Assembly (NCBI RefSeq): GCF_016863015.1
Contig: NZ_BOOB01000039.1
Location: 97,372 to 161,371 of the forward strand
Length of the DNA: 64,000 bases
DNA from: Microbispora amethystogenes
Lineage (GTDB): Bacteria; Actinomycetota; Actinomycetes; Streptosporangiales; Streptosporangiaceae
Direction: 5' to 3'
The position numbers and the translations under genes were made by a program. Below, one piece after another: positions 1-8,400 of this stretch; positions within the stretch are counted from its first letter, which is position 1, and each line of letters begins with the position of its first letter. Under the pieces are notes generated by a model. The model searched no databases, was not told where the DNA came from, and worked only from the letters and a program-made list of their open reading frames with translations.

Positions 1-148
1 GCCGATGGTCGCATCCGACCGTGGCCGCATGGCCGCGTACGTCCGGGGGAGTAGCCGGGCGGGCGTCCAAAAGTGGACATTCCCGTTTCGATCTGACTCC
101 GGTGAGTCATGCTGTAGTGATCGTTCACGTGGTGGAGGTGCCGCACGC

Positions 149-1930
149 ATGAGGAGTGTCGTCGTCACGTCGCTGGGAGTGCTCACGCTGGCGGGCCTGC
201 TCGTCCCGCCCGCCGAGGCGGCTCCGGCCGTACACACGCCACCTCCCAAGGAGGTCAAACGGCCGGTCGCGGAGGGGTACGGCGGGGCGGTGGCCACCGT
301 GGACCTCGACGCCAGCAAGGCCGCGCTCACGGTGCTGCGCCAGGGCGGCAACGCCATGGACGCGGCGGTGGCGGGGGCGGCCGCGCTCGGCGTGACCGAG
401 CCCTACTCGGCCGGTCTCGCAGGTGGCGGCTTCCTCGTCTACTACGACGCGCGCCACCGGAAGGTGACCACGATCGACGGCCGCGAGACCGCCCCCCGGG
501 CGATGACCTCGACGGCCCTGGAGGGCATCCCGTTCGCCGAGGCGGTCAGCAGCGGCCTGTCGGTGGGCGTGCCGGGCAGCGTCGCGCAGTGGGACCTGGC
601 GCTGCGGAAGTACGGCACGATGTCGCTGCGGCAGGCGCTGCGCCCCGCGATCGAGATCGCCGACAGGGGCTTCGTCGTCGACCAGACGTTCCACGACCAG
701 ACCCAGCAGAACGCCGACCGGTTCGCCGACTTCACCCCGACCGCGGCGCTCTACCTGCCGGGCGGGCAGCCGCCTCCGGTCGGGTCGGTCTTCCGCAACC
801 CCGACCTCGCGCGCACCTACCGTGAGCTGGGCATCCGCGGCCCCGCCTGGTTGTACGGCGGCGACCTCGGCCGCGAGATCGTCAACACGGTGAAGAAGCC
901 GCCGGTGCGCGCGGGCGCCACCCGGAACGTCCGGTCCGGGCTCATGGAGGTGAGCGACCTCAGGGCCTACCGCGCGCTCGAACGGCCGCCGACGAAGGTC
1001 ACGTACAAGGGCATGGACGTGTACGGCATGGCGCCGCCGTCCTCGGGCGGATCGACGGTGGGCGAGGCGCTCAACATCCTGGAGGCGGTGCCGAAGATCG
1101 GCCTGCACGAGTATCTGGAGGCCTCCCGGCTCGCCTTCGCCGACCGCAACGCCTACGTCGGCGATCCCGCGTACACGCGGGTGCCGCTCGGGGACCTGCT
1201 GTCGGACGGGTTCGCCAAGGAGCGGGCCTGCCTGATCGGCCCGCGGGCGATGCCGCACCCCGCCGCGCCCGGATCCCCCGACGGCTCCTACTCCGCCTGT
1301 GCGTCTGCCGCCCCGGCGGCCTCGGCGCCGGAGGAGAAGAAGGAGGGCCCGGAGACCACCCACCTCGTGGTGACCGACCGCTGGGGCGACGTGGCGGCCT
1401 ACAACATCACGATCGAGCAGACCGGCGGCAGCGGGATCGTGGTGCCGGGCCGCGGCATCCTGCTCAACAACGAGCTCACCGACTTCACCTTCGGCCCGGC
1501 GCCCGGCGACCCCAACCTGCCCGCTCCCGGCAAGCGCCCGCGCTCGTCCATGGCCCCCACGATCGTGCTCAAGGACGGCAGGCCGCTGCTCGCCGTGGGT
1601 TCGCCCGGAGGCGCCACCATCATCACGACCGTGCTGCAGATCCTGGTCAACCGGCTCGACTTCGGCATGTCCCTGCCCGACGCCGTCGCCGCGCCGCGCG
1701 CCTCGCAGCGCAACACCGCCGCCACCCAGGCCGAGCCCGCGTTCACCCAGTGGTACGGCGCGGAGCTGACGGCGCTCGGTCACACCCTGACGGACGTCCC
1801 CGGACCGCCGGCGGGGGAGATCGGCGCGGCGACCGGCCTGGAGTTCCTCCGCGACGGCAAGGTCCAGGCCGTCGCCGAGCCCGCACGCCGAGGCGGAGGC
1901 AGCGCCCTCGTGGTAGGCACACACCGCTGA
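149..1930 (+). CDS. ggt: Gamma-glutamyltransferase precursor
   Basis: This is a secreted gamma-glutamyltransferase of 593 aa, an N-terminal nucleophile hydrolase that transfers or hydrolyses the gamma-glutamyl group of glutathione and related compounds. I chose the ATG at 149 because GGAGGTG lies about 9 bases upstream and a signal peptide follows directly (MRSVVVTSLGVLTLAGLL, then AEAAP). The large-subunit motif GGNAMDAAVAGAA is near the N-terminus. The autoprocessing site is the TTH motif at residues 403-405, so Thr403 should be the nucleophile starting the small subunit. The small subunit carries the SPGG oxyanion loop. An Ala/Glu/Lys-rich stretch just before the processing site is probably a flexible linker. 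The frame stays open upstream to position 5, but that extension has no signal peptide. It is monocistronic and convergent with a tiny membrane gene. Confidence 0.93.
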   Translation: MRSVVVTSLGVLTLAGLLVPPAEAAPAVHTPPPKEVKRPVAEGYGGAVATVDLDASKAALTVLRQGGNAMDAAVAGAAALGVTEPYSAGLAGGGFLVYYDARHRKVTTIDGRETAPRAMTSTALEGIPFAEAVSSGLSVGVPGSVAQWDLALRKYGTMSLRQALRPAIEIADRGFVVDQTFHDQTQQNADRFADFTPTAALYLPGGQPPPVGSVFRNPDLARTYRELGIRGPAWLYGGDLGREIVNTVKKPPVRAGATRNVRSGLMEVSDLRAYRALERPPTKVTYKGMDVYGMAPPSSGGSTVGEALNILEAVPKIGLHEYLEASRLAFADRNAYVGDPAYTRVPLGDLLSDGFAKERACLIGPRAMPHPAAPGSPDGSYSACASAAPAASAPEEKKEGPETTHLVVTDRWGDVAAYNITIEQTGGSGIVVPGRGILLNNELTDFTFGPAPGDPNLPAPGKRPRSSMAPTIVLKDGRPLLAVGSPGGATIITTVLQILVNRLDFGMSLPDAVAAPRASQRNTAATQAEPAFTQWYGAELTALGHTLTDVPGPPAGEIGAATGLEFLRDGKVQAVAEPARRGGGSALVVGTHR

Positions 1931-1937
1931 AACGGAG

Positions 1938-2008
1938 GACGACCGCGCCCGAGAGGTCCAGGCCCCGATTGCCCGGGCATGGTGAAGCCGCCGACGGGCG
2001 CGGTCGTC
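1938..2008. terminator. Inverted repeat between convergent genes
   Basis: Positions 1938-1951 (GACGACCGCGCCCG) and 1995-2008 are a perfect 14-bp inverted repeat around a 43-base loop. It lies just past the stop of the gamma-glutamyltransferase gene and just before the stop of the converging small gene. A bidirectional transcription end is the simplest reading. There is no T-run, which is usual in high-GC actinomycetes. Confidence 0.5.
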
Positions 2009-2027
2009 GGCGGCTGGTACAGGTATG

Positions 2028-2201
2028 TCAGCGAACCAGGAGGTACGCCACCACGGCGAGGACGACGACGAGCGCCACCCCGATGGCGATCCACATCGGC
2101 AGGCGGGACGGCCGCTCCTGGGAGATCTCCGCGTCCTGCTGCTGAGCGAACACCCGGAAAGCCTGCGTGTTTCCGGCCGGGTCGATCTGAGGGTCGGACA
2201 T
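2028..2201 (-). CDS. Small single-pass membrane protein (57 aa)
   Basis: This short gene encodes 57 aa: a polar, Gln-rich N-terminal half (MSDPQIDPAGNTQAF) followed by one hydrophobic segment (MWIAIGVALVVVLAVVAYLL) that ends almost at the C-terminus. That looks like a tail-anchored membrane protein with the N-terminus in the cytosol. Codon third positions are strongly G/C, as in neighbouring genes, and the protein pattern is coherent, so I think it is real. I recognise no family. It lies between the gamma-glutamyltransferase gene (convergent) and a SURF1-like gene (divergent), and could share a control region with the latter. Function unknown. Confidence 0.6.
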   Translation of the reverse strand: MSDPQIDPAGNTQAFRVFAQQQDAEISQERPSRLPMWIAIGVALVVVLAVVAYLLVR

Positions 2202-2359
2202 GGGCACGACTCTAGCGACAGACGAGGTCCCCTGGCTGCGATTTGTCGGATTTCACGCTCTCTCGCCGCCGGGCCCGGCCGGACGCGCGCCGCCGCCGGT
2301 CGCCGGACAACCCCGGCGCGCGTGCGGGACCGCCGCGACCGGCGGATAGCGTGGTAACC

Positions 2360-3172
2360 ATGCTGCGCACCCTCCTGTCTCCCCGGCTGGTGGCCCTGCA
2401 CCTGCTGGTCATCGGGGTGCTCGTGTCGTTCACGTTCCTCGGCCGCTGGCAGCTCGGCGTCTTCGAGTCGTCGGGCGCGCCCCGGCGGGCCCCCGATCCC
2501 GCTCCGGTTGCCGTCACGCACCTGACCCAGGTCGGGCGGTACGTCGCCGTGGACGACGTGGGCCGCAGGGTGACCGCGACGGGCGTCTACGACGCGGCGA
2601 ACCAGCTTCTGGTGGCCGACCGGGTCGCCGACGTCGCCGCGCCCGGCGGACGGGCCGCCCGGGGAGACGGATTCTGGCTGCTCACCCCGCTGCGGCTCGC
2701 GGACGGCACGGTCGTCCCGGTCGTACGCGGCTGGGTCCGCTCGGCCGGGGATCCCGCGACCGCCGTGCCGGAGGGCACGGTCACGGTGACCGGACGGCTG
2801 CGGCACGCGGAGCAGACCGGCGACGTGCAGCGCACCGGGCTGCTCCCGCGCGGCCAGGTGGCGACCGTGTCGACGGCGGAGCTGATCAACATGTGGCCGG
2901 ACGCGCGGGTGCGGGACGGATTCGTCGTCGCCACCACCCAGGAGCCGCCCTCTCGCGCCACGCCCGTGGCCGTGCCCGCCCCCACCATCGGTGGCGGTCT
3001 CACCTGGCGGAACCTCGCCTACGCGCTGCAGTGGTGGGTCTTCGCGTTGTTCGCGGTGTACATGTGGTTCCACTTCGTCCGCGACGCCCTGCGCGGACGG
3101 CGGCAGGAGCCCTCAGGGCCGGAGTCGAAGGGGCCGGAGTCGGCGGGGCCGGCCGCGCCCGCGGAGGCCTGA
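2360..3172 (+). CDS. SURF1-family cytochrome oxidase assembly protein
   Basis: This is a SURF1-like protein of 270 aa. SURF1 proteins sit in the membrane and help assemble cytochrome c oxidase, probably in haem a delivery. The sequence has the expected layout: an N-terminal membrane helix (about residues 9-29, with FLGRWQL just after it), a large extracytoplasmic domain containing VTATGVYD and VVPVVRGWV, and a C-terminal membrane helix (WWVFALFAVYMWFHFVRD). The Pro/Gly/Ser-rich tail is cytosolic. I chose the ATG at 2360 because the helix follows immediately; the longer open frame upstream is Arg-rich and implausible. No oxidase genes are adjacent. Confidence 0.85.
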   Translation: MLRTLLSPRLVALHLLVIGVLVSFTFLGRWQLGVFESSGAPRRAPDPAPVAVTHLTQVGRYVAVDDVGRRVTATGVYDAANQLLVADRVADVAAPGGRAARGDGFWLLTPLRLADGTVVPVVRGWVRSAGDPATAVPEGTVTVTGRLRHAEQTGDVQRTGLLPRGQVATVSTAELINMWPDARVRDGFVVATTQEPPSRATPVAVPAPTIGGGLTWRNLAYALQWWVFALFAVYMWFHFVRDALRGRRQEPSGPESKGPESAGPAAPAEA

Positions 3173-3226
3173 CGCACTCCCGCTTCGGGCCCTGGAACCG
3201 GAACCGGCGGCCGGCATGGATATCGT

Positions 3227-3574
3227 GTGGTGACCGTTTCCCCAGCAGAGGTGTTGATCGACGTGGAGTCCGCGCTCAACTTCTACCGCGTCATGGCGTA
3301 CGTCGTCGGCGTCATGCTGCTCGTGCTCTGTGTCGGCATGGTCGTCAAGTACGGCTTCGACAACGGCACGATGGTCGCGGTGGTCGGGCCGATCCACGGC
3401 TTCCTCTACATGGTCTACCTGGTGGCCGCGATCAACCTGGGCCTGATCAAGGCGCGCTGGTCGATCGGCTATCTGCTGCTCGTGCTCGTGTCGGGCACGA
3501 TCCCGTTCCTGTCCTTCGTCCTGGAGCGGAGCGTCACCGAGCGGGTCCGCAGGACGATCGCCGCCACCTCGTGA
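3227..3574 (+). CDS. DUF3817 integral membrane protein
   Basis: This 115-aa protein has three hydrophobic segments and matches the DUF3817 pattern: an N-terminal amphipathic stretch (SALNFYRVMAYVVGV), a central VGPIHGFLYMVYLVAA with a conserved-looking His, and a C-terminal GTIPFLSFVLER. DUF3817 proteins are small actinobacterial membrane proteins of unknown function. The start is a GTG at 3227, with a second GTG three bases later. No clear ribosome binding site is visible, so the message may be leaderless. The gene follows the SURF1-like gene by 54 bases in the same direction. Confidence 0.8.
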   Translation: MVTVSPAEVLIDVESALNFYRVMAYVVGVMLLVLCVGMVVKYGFDNGTMVAVVGPIHGFLYMVYLVAAINLGLIKARWSIGYLLLVLVSGTIPFLSFVLERSVTERVRRTIAATS

Positions 3575-3643
3575 CGGCGTGCGGGATCCCGGCCGCGCGG
3601 CCCGTGGGGGCGGCGGCGGCCAGGACCTTCCGGTGCCGGAGCC

Positions 3644-3838
3644 TCAGCCGCCGATCTGACGGCGCCGGATGCGCTTGAGGCGCGCCCGCTGCGACTCGTC
3701 GAGCATGAAGTAACCGACGACCGGGGCGCCCAGCACGCCGAGCGTGATCAGCCAGGCCAGGAGCGTCGGCACCGGCAGGATGAACACCAGCACGGCCACC
3801 ACCGCCGCGCCCACGTAGTACTTGCCCAGTGGCGACAT
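3644..3838 (-). CDS. Small two-helix membrane protein (64 aa)
   Basis: This 64-aa protein has two adjacent hydrophobic helices (YYVGAAVVAVLVFILPV and LLAWLITLGVLGAPVVGYFML) and a basic tail (RARLKRIRRRQIGG), so both ends should face the cytosol. I chose the ATG at 3838 because GAAAGG lies about 8 bases upstream; an in-frame ATG at 3865 would add nine residues with no comparable site. I do not recognise a family. It converges on the DUF3817 gene and may follow the hemerythrin gene in one transcript. Function unknown. Confidence 0.65.
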   Translation of the reverse strand: MSPLGKYYVGAAVVAVLVFILPVPTLLAWLITLGVLGAPVVGYFMLDESQRARLKRIRRRQIGG

Positions 3839-3934
3839 CGTCAGGCCTTTCGTGTGGATCCCCAAAGGGGGATCGTCCGCGTCGCCTGGACAACGCCCGG
3901 GGCGGGCGGCGAGTTCCGCACACGCCGCCGGCGC

Positions 3935-4528
3935 TCAGCCCTCGCCGGACTCGGACTTGCCCATCGCCTTGCGGATCAGGTCGCGGGCACGATCCATGAT
4001 CGCCAGCGGGGGGCCCATCAGGATGTTCTCGGCCGGTGAGGTGACCCCCGGATGCGGGTGCGTGGGCGCGACGGCCTCCGCGGCCTTGACCCCCACGGCC
4101 ATCGCCCTGCGCTGGCCCTCGGACGTGCACGCCTTCAGTTCGGAGAACTCGTAGCGCTCCTCGGCGGCGGCGTGCGCGAACACGGCGGCCCTGAGCCGCT
4201 CCAGCTCCTGGGTGAACCCCGGCGCCGTCGCGTCCATCTCGTCGAGACGGCAGAGCAGTTCCTTCGCCTCTTCCTCCTCCTGCAGGCGGTTGTCCACGAT
4301 CGCGTCCCCGCCGACCAGCTTGCGCCGGGCGTAGGGATGGACGATCTCCTCCTCGGCCGTCTCATGCACGGCCAGCATGCGGGCGAGGCGGCTGAAGGCC
4401 TCCTTGCGCTCCTTCCCGCGGCATCTGTCAACCTCGTCGAACAGCTCCCGGATGAGGGCGTGCTGCTGGATCAGGAGATCGATCACGTCGTTCTCCCGCA
4501 TGGTCTCCGGCCTTGTCTGGCGGTCCAT
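3935..4528 (-). CDS. Hemerythrin (HHE) domain protein
   Basis: This is a 197-aa cytosolic protein with an N-terminal hemerythrin-like four-helix bundle. Visible metal-ligand candidates are His23 in QQHALI, His55 and Glu59 in VHETAEE, His64 in IVHP, and later His/Glu in VFAHAAAEE, the spacing expected for a diiron site. Such proteins bind oxygen or nitric oxide or handle iron; the exact role is unknown. The C-terminal ~45 residues (HPHPGVTSPAENILMGPP onward) are an extra segment, possibly amphipathic. The ATG at 4528 is preceded by GGAGGCGCT. It stands alone, divergent from the response regulator gene. Confidence 0.85.
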   Translation of the reverse strand: MDRQTRPETMRENDVIDLLIQQHALIRELFDEVDRCRGKERKEAFSRLARMLAVHETAEEEIVHPYARRKLVGGDAIVDNRLQEEEEAKELLCRLDEMDATAPGFTQELERLRAAVFAHAAAEERYEFSELKACTSEGQRRAMAVGVKAAEAVAPTHPHPGVTSPAENILMGPPLAIMDRARDLIRKAMGKSESGEG

Positions 4529-4684
4529 AGCGCCTCCTTCCTGGTCATATGCGGGCTACCCGGAACCTGGACCCGAAACCACGACCGGCGGAATCGGCGC
4601 GGACGCCGCCGCAGGTCACGAGTGGCCCGGCCGCCTCGCCGCGGCCGGGCGCCGCCGCCCGGGCGCGTGACGCGCTGCACGGGA

Positions 4685-4730
4685 TCTGCACAGATGCGCA
4701 CGGCGCTTCTGCACAGGCGGGTCCTACGCT
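4685..4730 (+). promoter_or_regulatory. Direct repeat and -10 box before response regulator
   Basis: TCTGCACAG occurs at 4685-4693 and again at 4708-4716, 23 bp apart. A TACGCT -10 box follows at 4725-4730, only 6 bases before the ATG at 4737, so the transcript is probably leaderless. Directly repeated boxes about two helical turns apart are typical for OmpR/PhoB regulators. Self-activation by the downstream regulator is an inference. Confidence 0.5.
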
Positions 4731-4736
4731 TCCTGC

Positions 4737-5426
4737 ATGGCCTTCCCCCAGCAACGCCGTGTGCTCGTGGTCGAGGACGACCAGACCATCGCGAACGCCG
4801 TACGCCTCAGGCTCCTCGCGGAGGGCTTCGACGTGCGGGTGGCGGGCGACGGAGAGGGGGCGCTCGCGGCCTACGCGAAGGCCGAGCCCGACCTGGTGGT
4901 CCTCGACCGGTTGCTGCCCGGCCTGGACGGCCTGGAGGTCTGCCGCAGGATGCAGGCCGCCCGCCCGGTGCCGGTGCTCATGCTGACCGCGCTTGGCGAG
5001 GAGACCGATGTGCTGGTCGGGCTGGGCGTGGGAGCCGACGACTACATCACCAAGCCGTTCAGCATGCGGGAGCTCGTCGCCAGGATCCACGCGCTGCTGC
5101 GGCGGGTGGAGCGGGCCGGCCTGCTGGCCCAGGAGGAGACGGTGATCCGGATCGGTGAGGTCGAGATCAACACGGCCGAGCGCCGCGTTTTCGTGCGCGG
5201 CACCGAGGCGCAGCTCACCCGGACCGAGTTCGACCTGCTGCGGCGCCTCGCCGAGCGTCCCGGCCAGGTCTTCGAGCGGGAGCGGCTGCTCTCGGACATC
5301 TGGGGCTTCTCCGAGGCCGCCGCGACCCGGACCGTGGACAGCCACATCCGCGCCCTGCGCCGCAAGCTCGGGTCGGAGGTCGTCCGCACCGTCCACGGTG
5401 TCGGCTACGCGCTCGTCCGCCCGTGA
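4737..5426 (+). CDS. OmpR/PhoB-family response regulator
   Basis: This 229-aa two-component regulator has a receiver domain (residues 1-120) and a winged-helix DNA-binding domain (about 130-228). Acidic-pocket residues are in VVEDD, the phosphoacceptor Asp is in VVLDRLLPG, and the switch Lys is in ITKPFSMREL. The effector domain shows the usual LTRTEFDLLRRL and TRTVDSHIRALRRKLG motifs. It sits 28 bases before the histidine kinase gene on the same strand and is surely its partner. The signal is unknown. The leaderless-looking start and the upstream direct repeat suggest self-regulation. Confidence 0.93.
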   Translation: MAFPQQRRVLVVEDDQTIANAVRLRLLAEGFDVRVAGDGEGALAAYAKAEPDLVVLDRLLPGLDGLEVCRRMQAARPVPVLMLTALGEETDVLVGLGVGADDYITKPFSMRELVARIHALLRRVERAGLLAQEETVIRIGEVEINTAERRVFVRGTEAQLTRTEFDLLRRLAERPGQVFERERLLSDIWGFSEAAATRTVDSHIRALRRKLGSEVVRTVHGVGYALVRP

Positions 5427-5454
5427 CGCGCGCCGCGAAGGAAAGAGCCACGCG

Positions 5455-8400
5455 ATGAGGCCGCTCGACTTCCTCGGCCGGATCAAGGTCAAGCTCGGGA
5501 TCGTGATCGTGCTCGCCGTGGTCGCGGCGTTCGTCGTGAACGAGGTGGGCATCAACTCCGGCCTCACCCGCGACCTGAGGATCGCGATCGCCGTCGCCCT
5601 CGCGATGGTCATGGTCCAGTTCCTCGCCCGGGGCATGATCCGGCCGCTGCGCGAGATGGCCGCCGCCGCGCAGACGATCGCCAAGGGCCGGTACGGCCTG
5701 CGGGTGACGGCGACCTCCCGCGACGAGGTGGGCGAACTGGCCCGCGCCTTCAACGCGATGGCCGCCGATCTCGCGGAGGTCGACCGGCAGCGGCGCGAAC
5801 TGGTGGCCAACGTCAGCCATGAGCTGCGCACCCCGATCGCCGGTCTGCAGGCGGTGCTGGAGAACGTCGTCGACGGCGTGTCGCCCCCCGACCTCGACAC
5901 CCTGGGCACGGCCCTCGCCCAGACGCAGCGGCTGGGCCGTCTCGTGGCCCAGCTTCTCGACCTGTCGCGGCTCGACTCGGGGGCGCGCCTGATCGAGCCG
6001 GAGAACCTCGACCTCGCGTCGCTGTGCCGTCAGGCGGTCTCGGAGGCGTCGATCGCGCGTGACGACGTGACCGTCGAGAGCGCGGTGCCGCCGGGGACCG
6101 TCCTCGCCGCCGACCCGGCCCTGCTCGCGCAGGTGCTGGCCAACCTGCTCGACAACGCCGTACGGCACAGCCCGCCGGGCGGGAGGGTCCGGGTGGAGAC
6201 GCGGGCCGCCGGGCCGGCCGTGGAGATCAGTGTGATCGACGACGGCCCCGGCATCCCGCCGGGGGAGCGGGCCCGGGTGTTCGAGCGCTTCTCCCGGCTC
6301 GACGCCGGGCGGGCCGCCGACGCGGGCGGCGCGGGGCTCGGTCTCGCGATCGCCAAGGAGATCGCCGAGTTGCACGGCGGGACGATCACCGTGGCCGACC
6401 CGCCGCCTGAGAGAAACGGTCACGCACCGGCCGAGGGCTGCCGGATGGTCGTCGCGCTGCCACGGCACAGAGACCCGGCGACCGGGGAGGGCCCGGACGC
6501 GCCCCTCCACGCCGGTGAGCGAAGGGGAACCATGAACGCCAAGCAGGCCGGCGAGGGCCGTCCCGGAGATCAGCACGAGGCGGCCGGACCCCCGGCCGCG
6601 CCTCGGGAGGCCGGGCTTCGGAACGGTGCGCTTGTGGACGGTGCGCTCACCGATGGGGGAGCGGAGCGCGGGGCGGTCGCGGCCGGTCCCGCGGAGCGAC
6701 ACGACGTGGTCCCGGCTGCGCCTGCGGAGGCCGGGGTTCGGGACGGCCTGCTTGTGGACGGCAACGCGGGGCGCGGGGTGAGCACAGCGGGGCACGGGGA
6801 GCACGGCGTCGTCTCGGCCGTGCCCGCGTCTCCCGCGTCTCCCGCGTCTCCGGTGCGTCCGGACGGCGACTCGGCCCGGGAGCACGCGATGGACGACGTA
6901 AGGGACGGCACGCGGGGTGCGGAGCGCGGGGAGGAACACCGGCAGGGCGTCATGGCGTCGTGGGGAGAGGGGCGCACGGGGCGGGGGCCCGCGAGTCCGC
7001 CTGCCGGCTCGGCTGCCGGTCCGCCGGTGACCTGGCCGTACGCCGCGCTCGCCCAAGCCCGGGCGGGGCGGTCGGCACGGGCCGCTCTCGGCGCGGGCCT
7101 CGGCATGGTGGGAGGGTTCCTCGCCGGGCTGATCGCGGCGGCCGTCCTCGGGGTGTACGGCGAAGGGCTGCTGGGCGCGGCCGCGATCCTGCTGTTCACC
7201 GTGGGCGGCGCGGCCGCGGGCGCCGCTTTCGGCTCGTCCCCGGTCCACCGGTACTCCGGGGCACCGCACGGGACGCAGCAGGGGACGCCGGGTGAGGCGC
7301 CGCAGGAGGAGACACCGTGGAGCGAGGCGCCCGCGTACGTGCCGCCGCCGCTGTTCCCCCGGCCGGATCTGCCGGACGCGCCCCGGTGGCTGTTGCCGGC
7401 CGCCGCGGCGGCCGGCCTGGTCGCGGCCGTCGCCCTGCCGTACGCGTCGGCCGGGCTCGGTTCCGTGCTGACGGCGGTGGCGCTGGGGGCGGCGGCCTTC
7501 CCGGCGGTGCTGCCTCGGCGGCGGGGCCGGCTCACCCCGTGGACGGTGGCCCTCGGCCTCCTGGCGTACGCGCTGGTCGCCGTGGCCCTCTTCCGCGACG
7601 CGGAATGGCTGGTCGCGCCGGTGCTGCTGGCCGCGTTCGCCGTGGGGTCGCTCGCGCTGTCCGGCGGCGGGCGGGGCTGGCTCGGGGTGATCAGAGGAGG
7701 GATCTCGGTCGTCTTCGCGATGCTGCCGGTGCCGTGGTTCCTGGCCGGGCCGGTCCGGGATCTGGCCCGGCGTAGCCGCGTGCTGCCCACCCTGGTCGGC
7801 GCCGCCGTGACCGTCGTGCTCCTGGGCGTCTTCGGCCTGCTGTTCGCCTCGGCCGACGCCGTCTTCTCGGCGTTCGTCGGCGACCTGCTGCGGACGCCCG
7901 ACTGGGCCTGGGACCTGCCGTACCGGATCTTCGTATTCTGTGTGTTCGCGGTGCTGGCGGTGGCGGCGGTGCTGGTGGGACTGCGTCCGGTGGCCGAGCC
8001 CGCCCCGCCCGACCTGCGGATGTCCCTCGGCCGTCAGGTGTGGATGATCCCGCTGATCGGGCTGAACCTGCTGTTCGCGGCGTTTGTGACCGTGCAGATC
8101 ACGGTGTTGTTCGGCGGAAGCCGCAGGGTGCTGTCGACGGCGGGCCTCACCTACGCGGAGTACGCCAGGTCAGGCTTCTTCGAGCTCGTCACGGTCAGCG
8201 TCTTCGTGCTCGGCATCGTCGCGGGCGCGGTCGCGCTGCTGCGCCGGCAGAGCCGGGCCGACCGCCGGTTGCTCGCCGCGCTGCTCGGCCTGCTGTGCGC
8301 GTTCACGCTGGTCGTCCTCGCGTCGGCGCTGCACCGCCTCGGCCTTTACACCGACGCGTACGGCCTGTCGCGGCTGCGGGCCTCGGTGGAGGCGACGATC

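Noticed and set aside
125..3073. Very long open frame on the minus strand opposite ggt and the SURF1-like gene
   Set aside because: The translation is Arg/Gly/His-rich with no domain pattern; it is a GC-driven mirror of real genes on the other strand.
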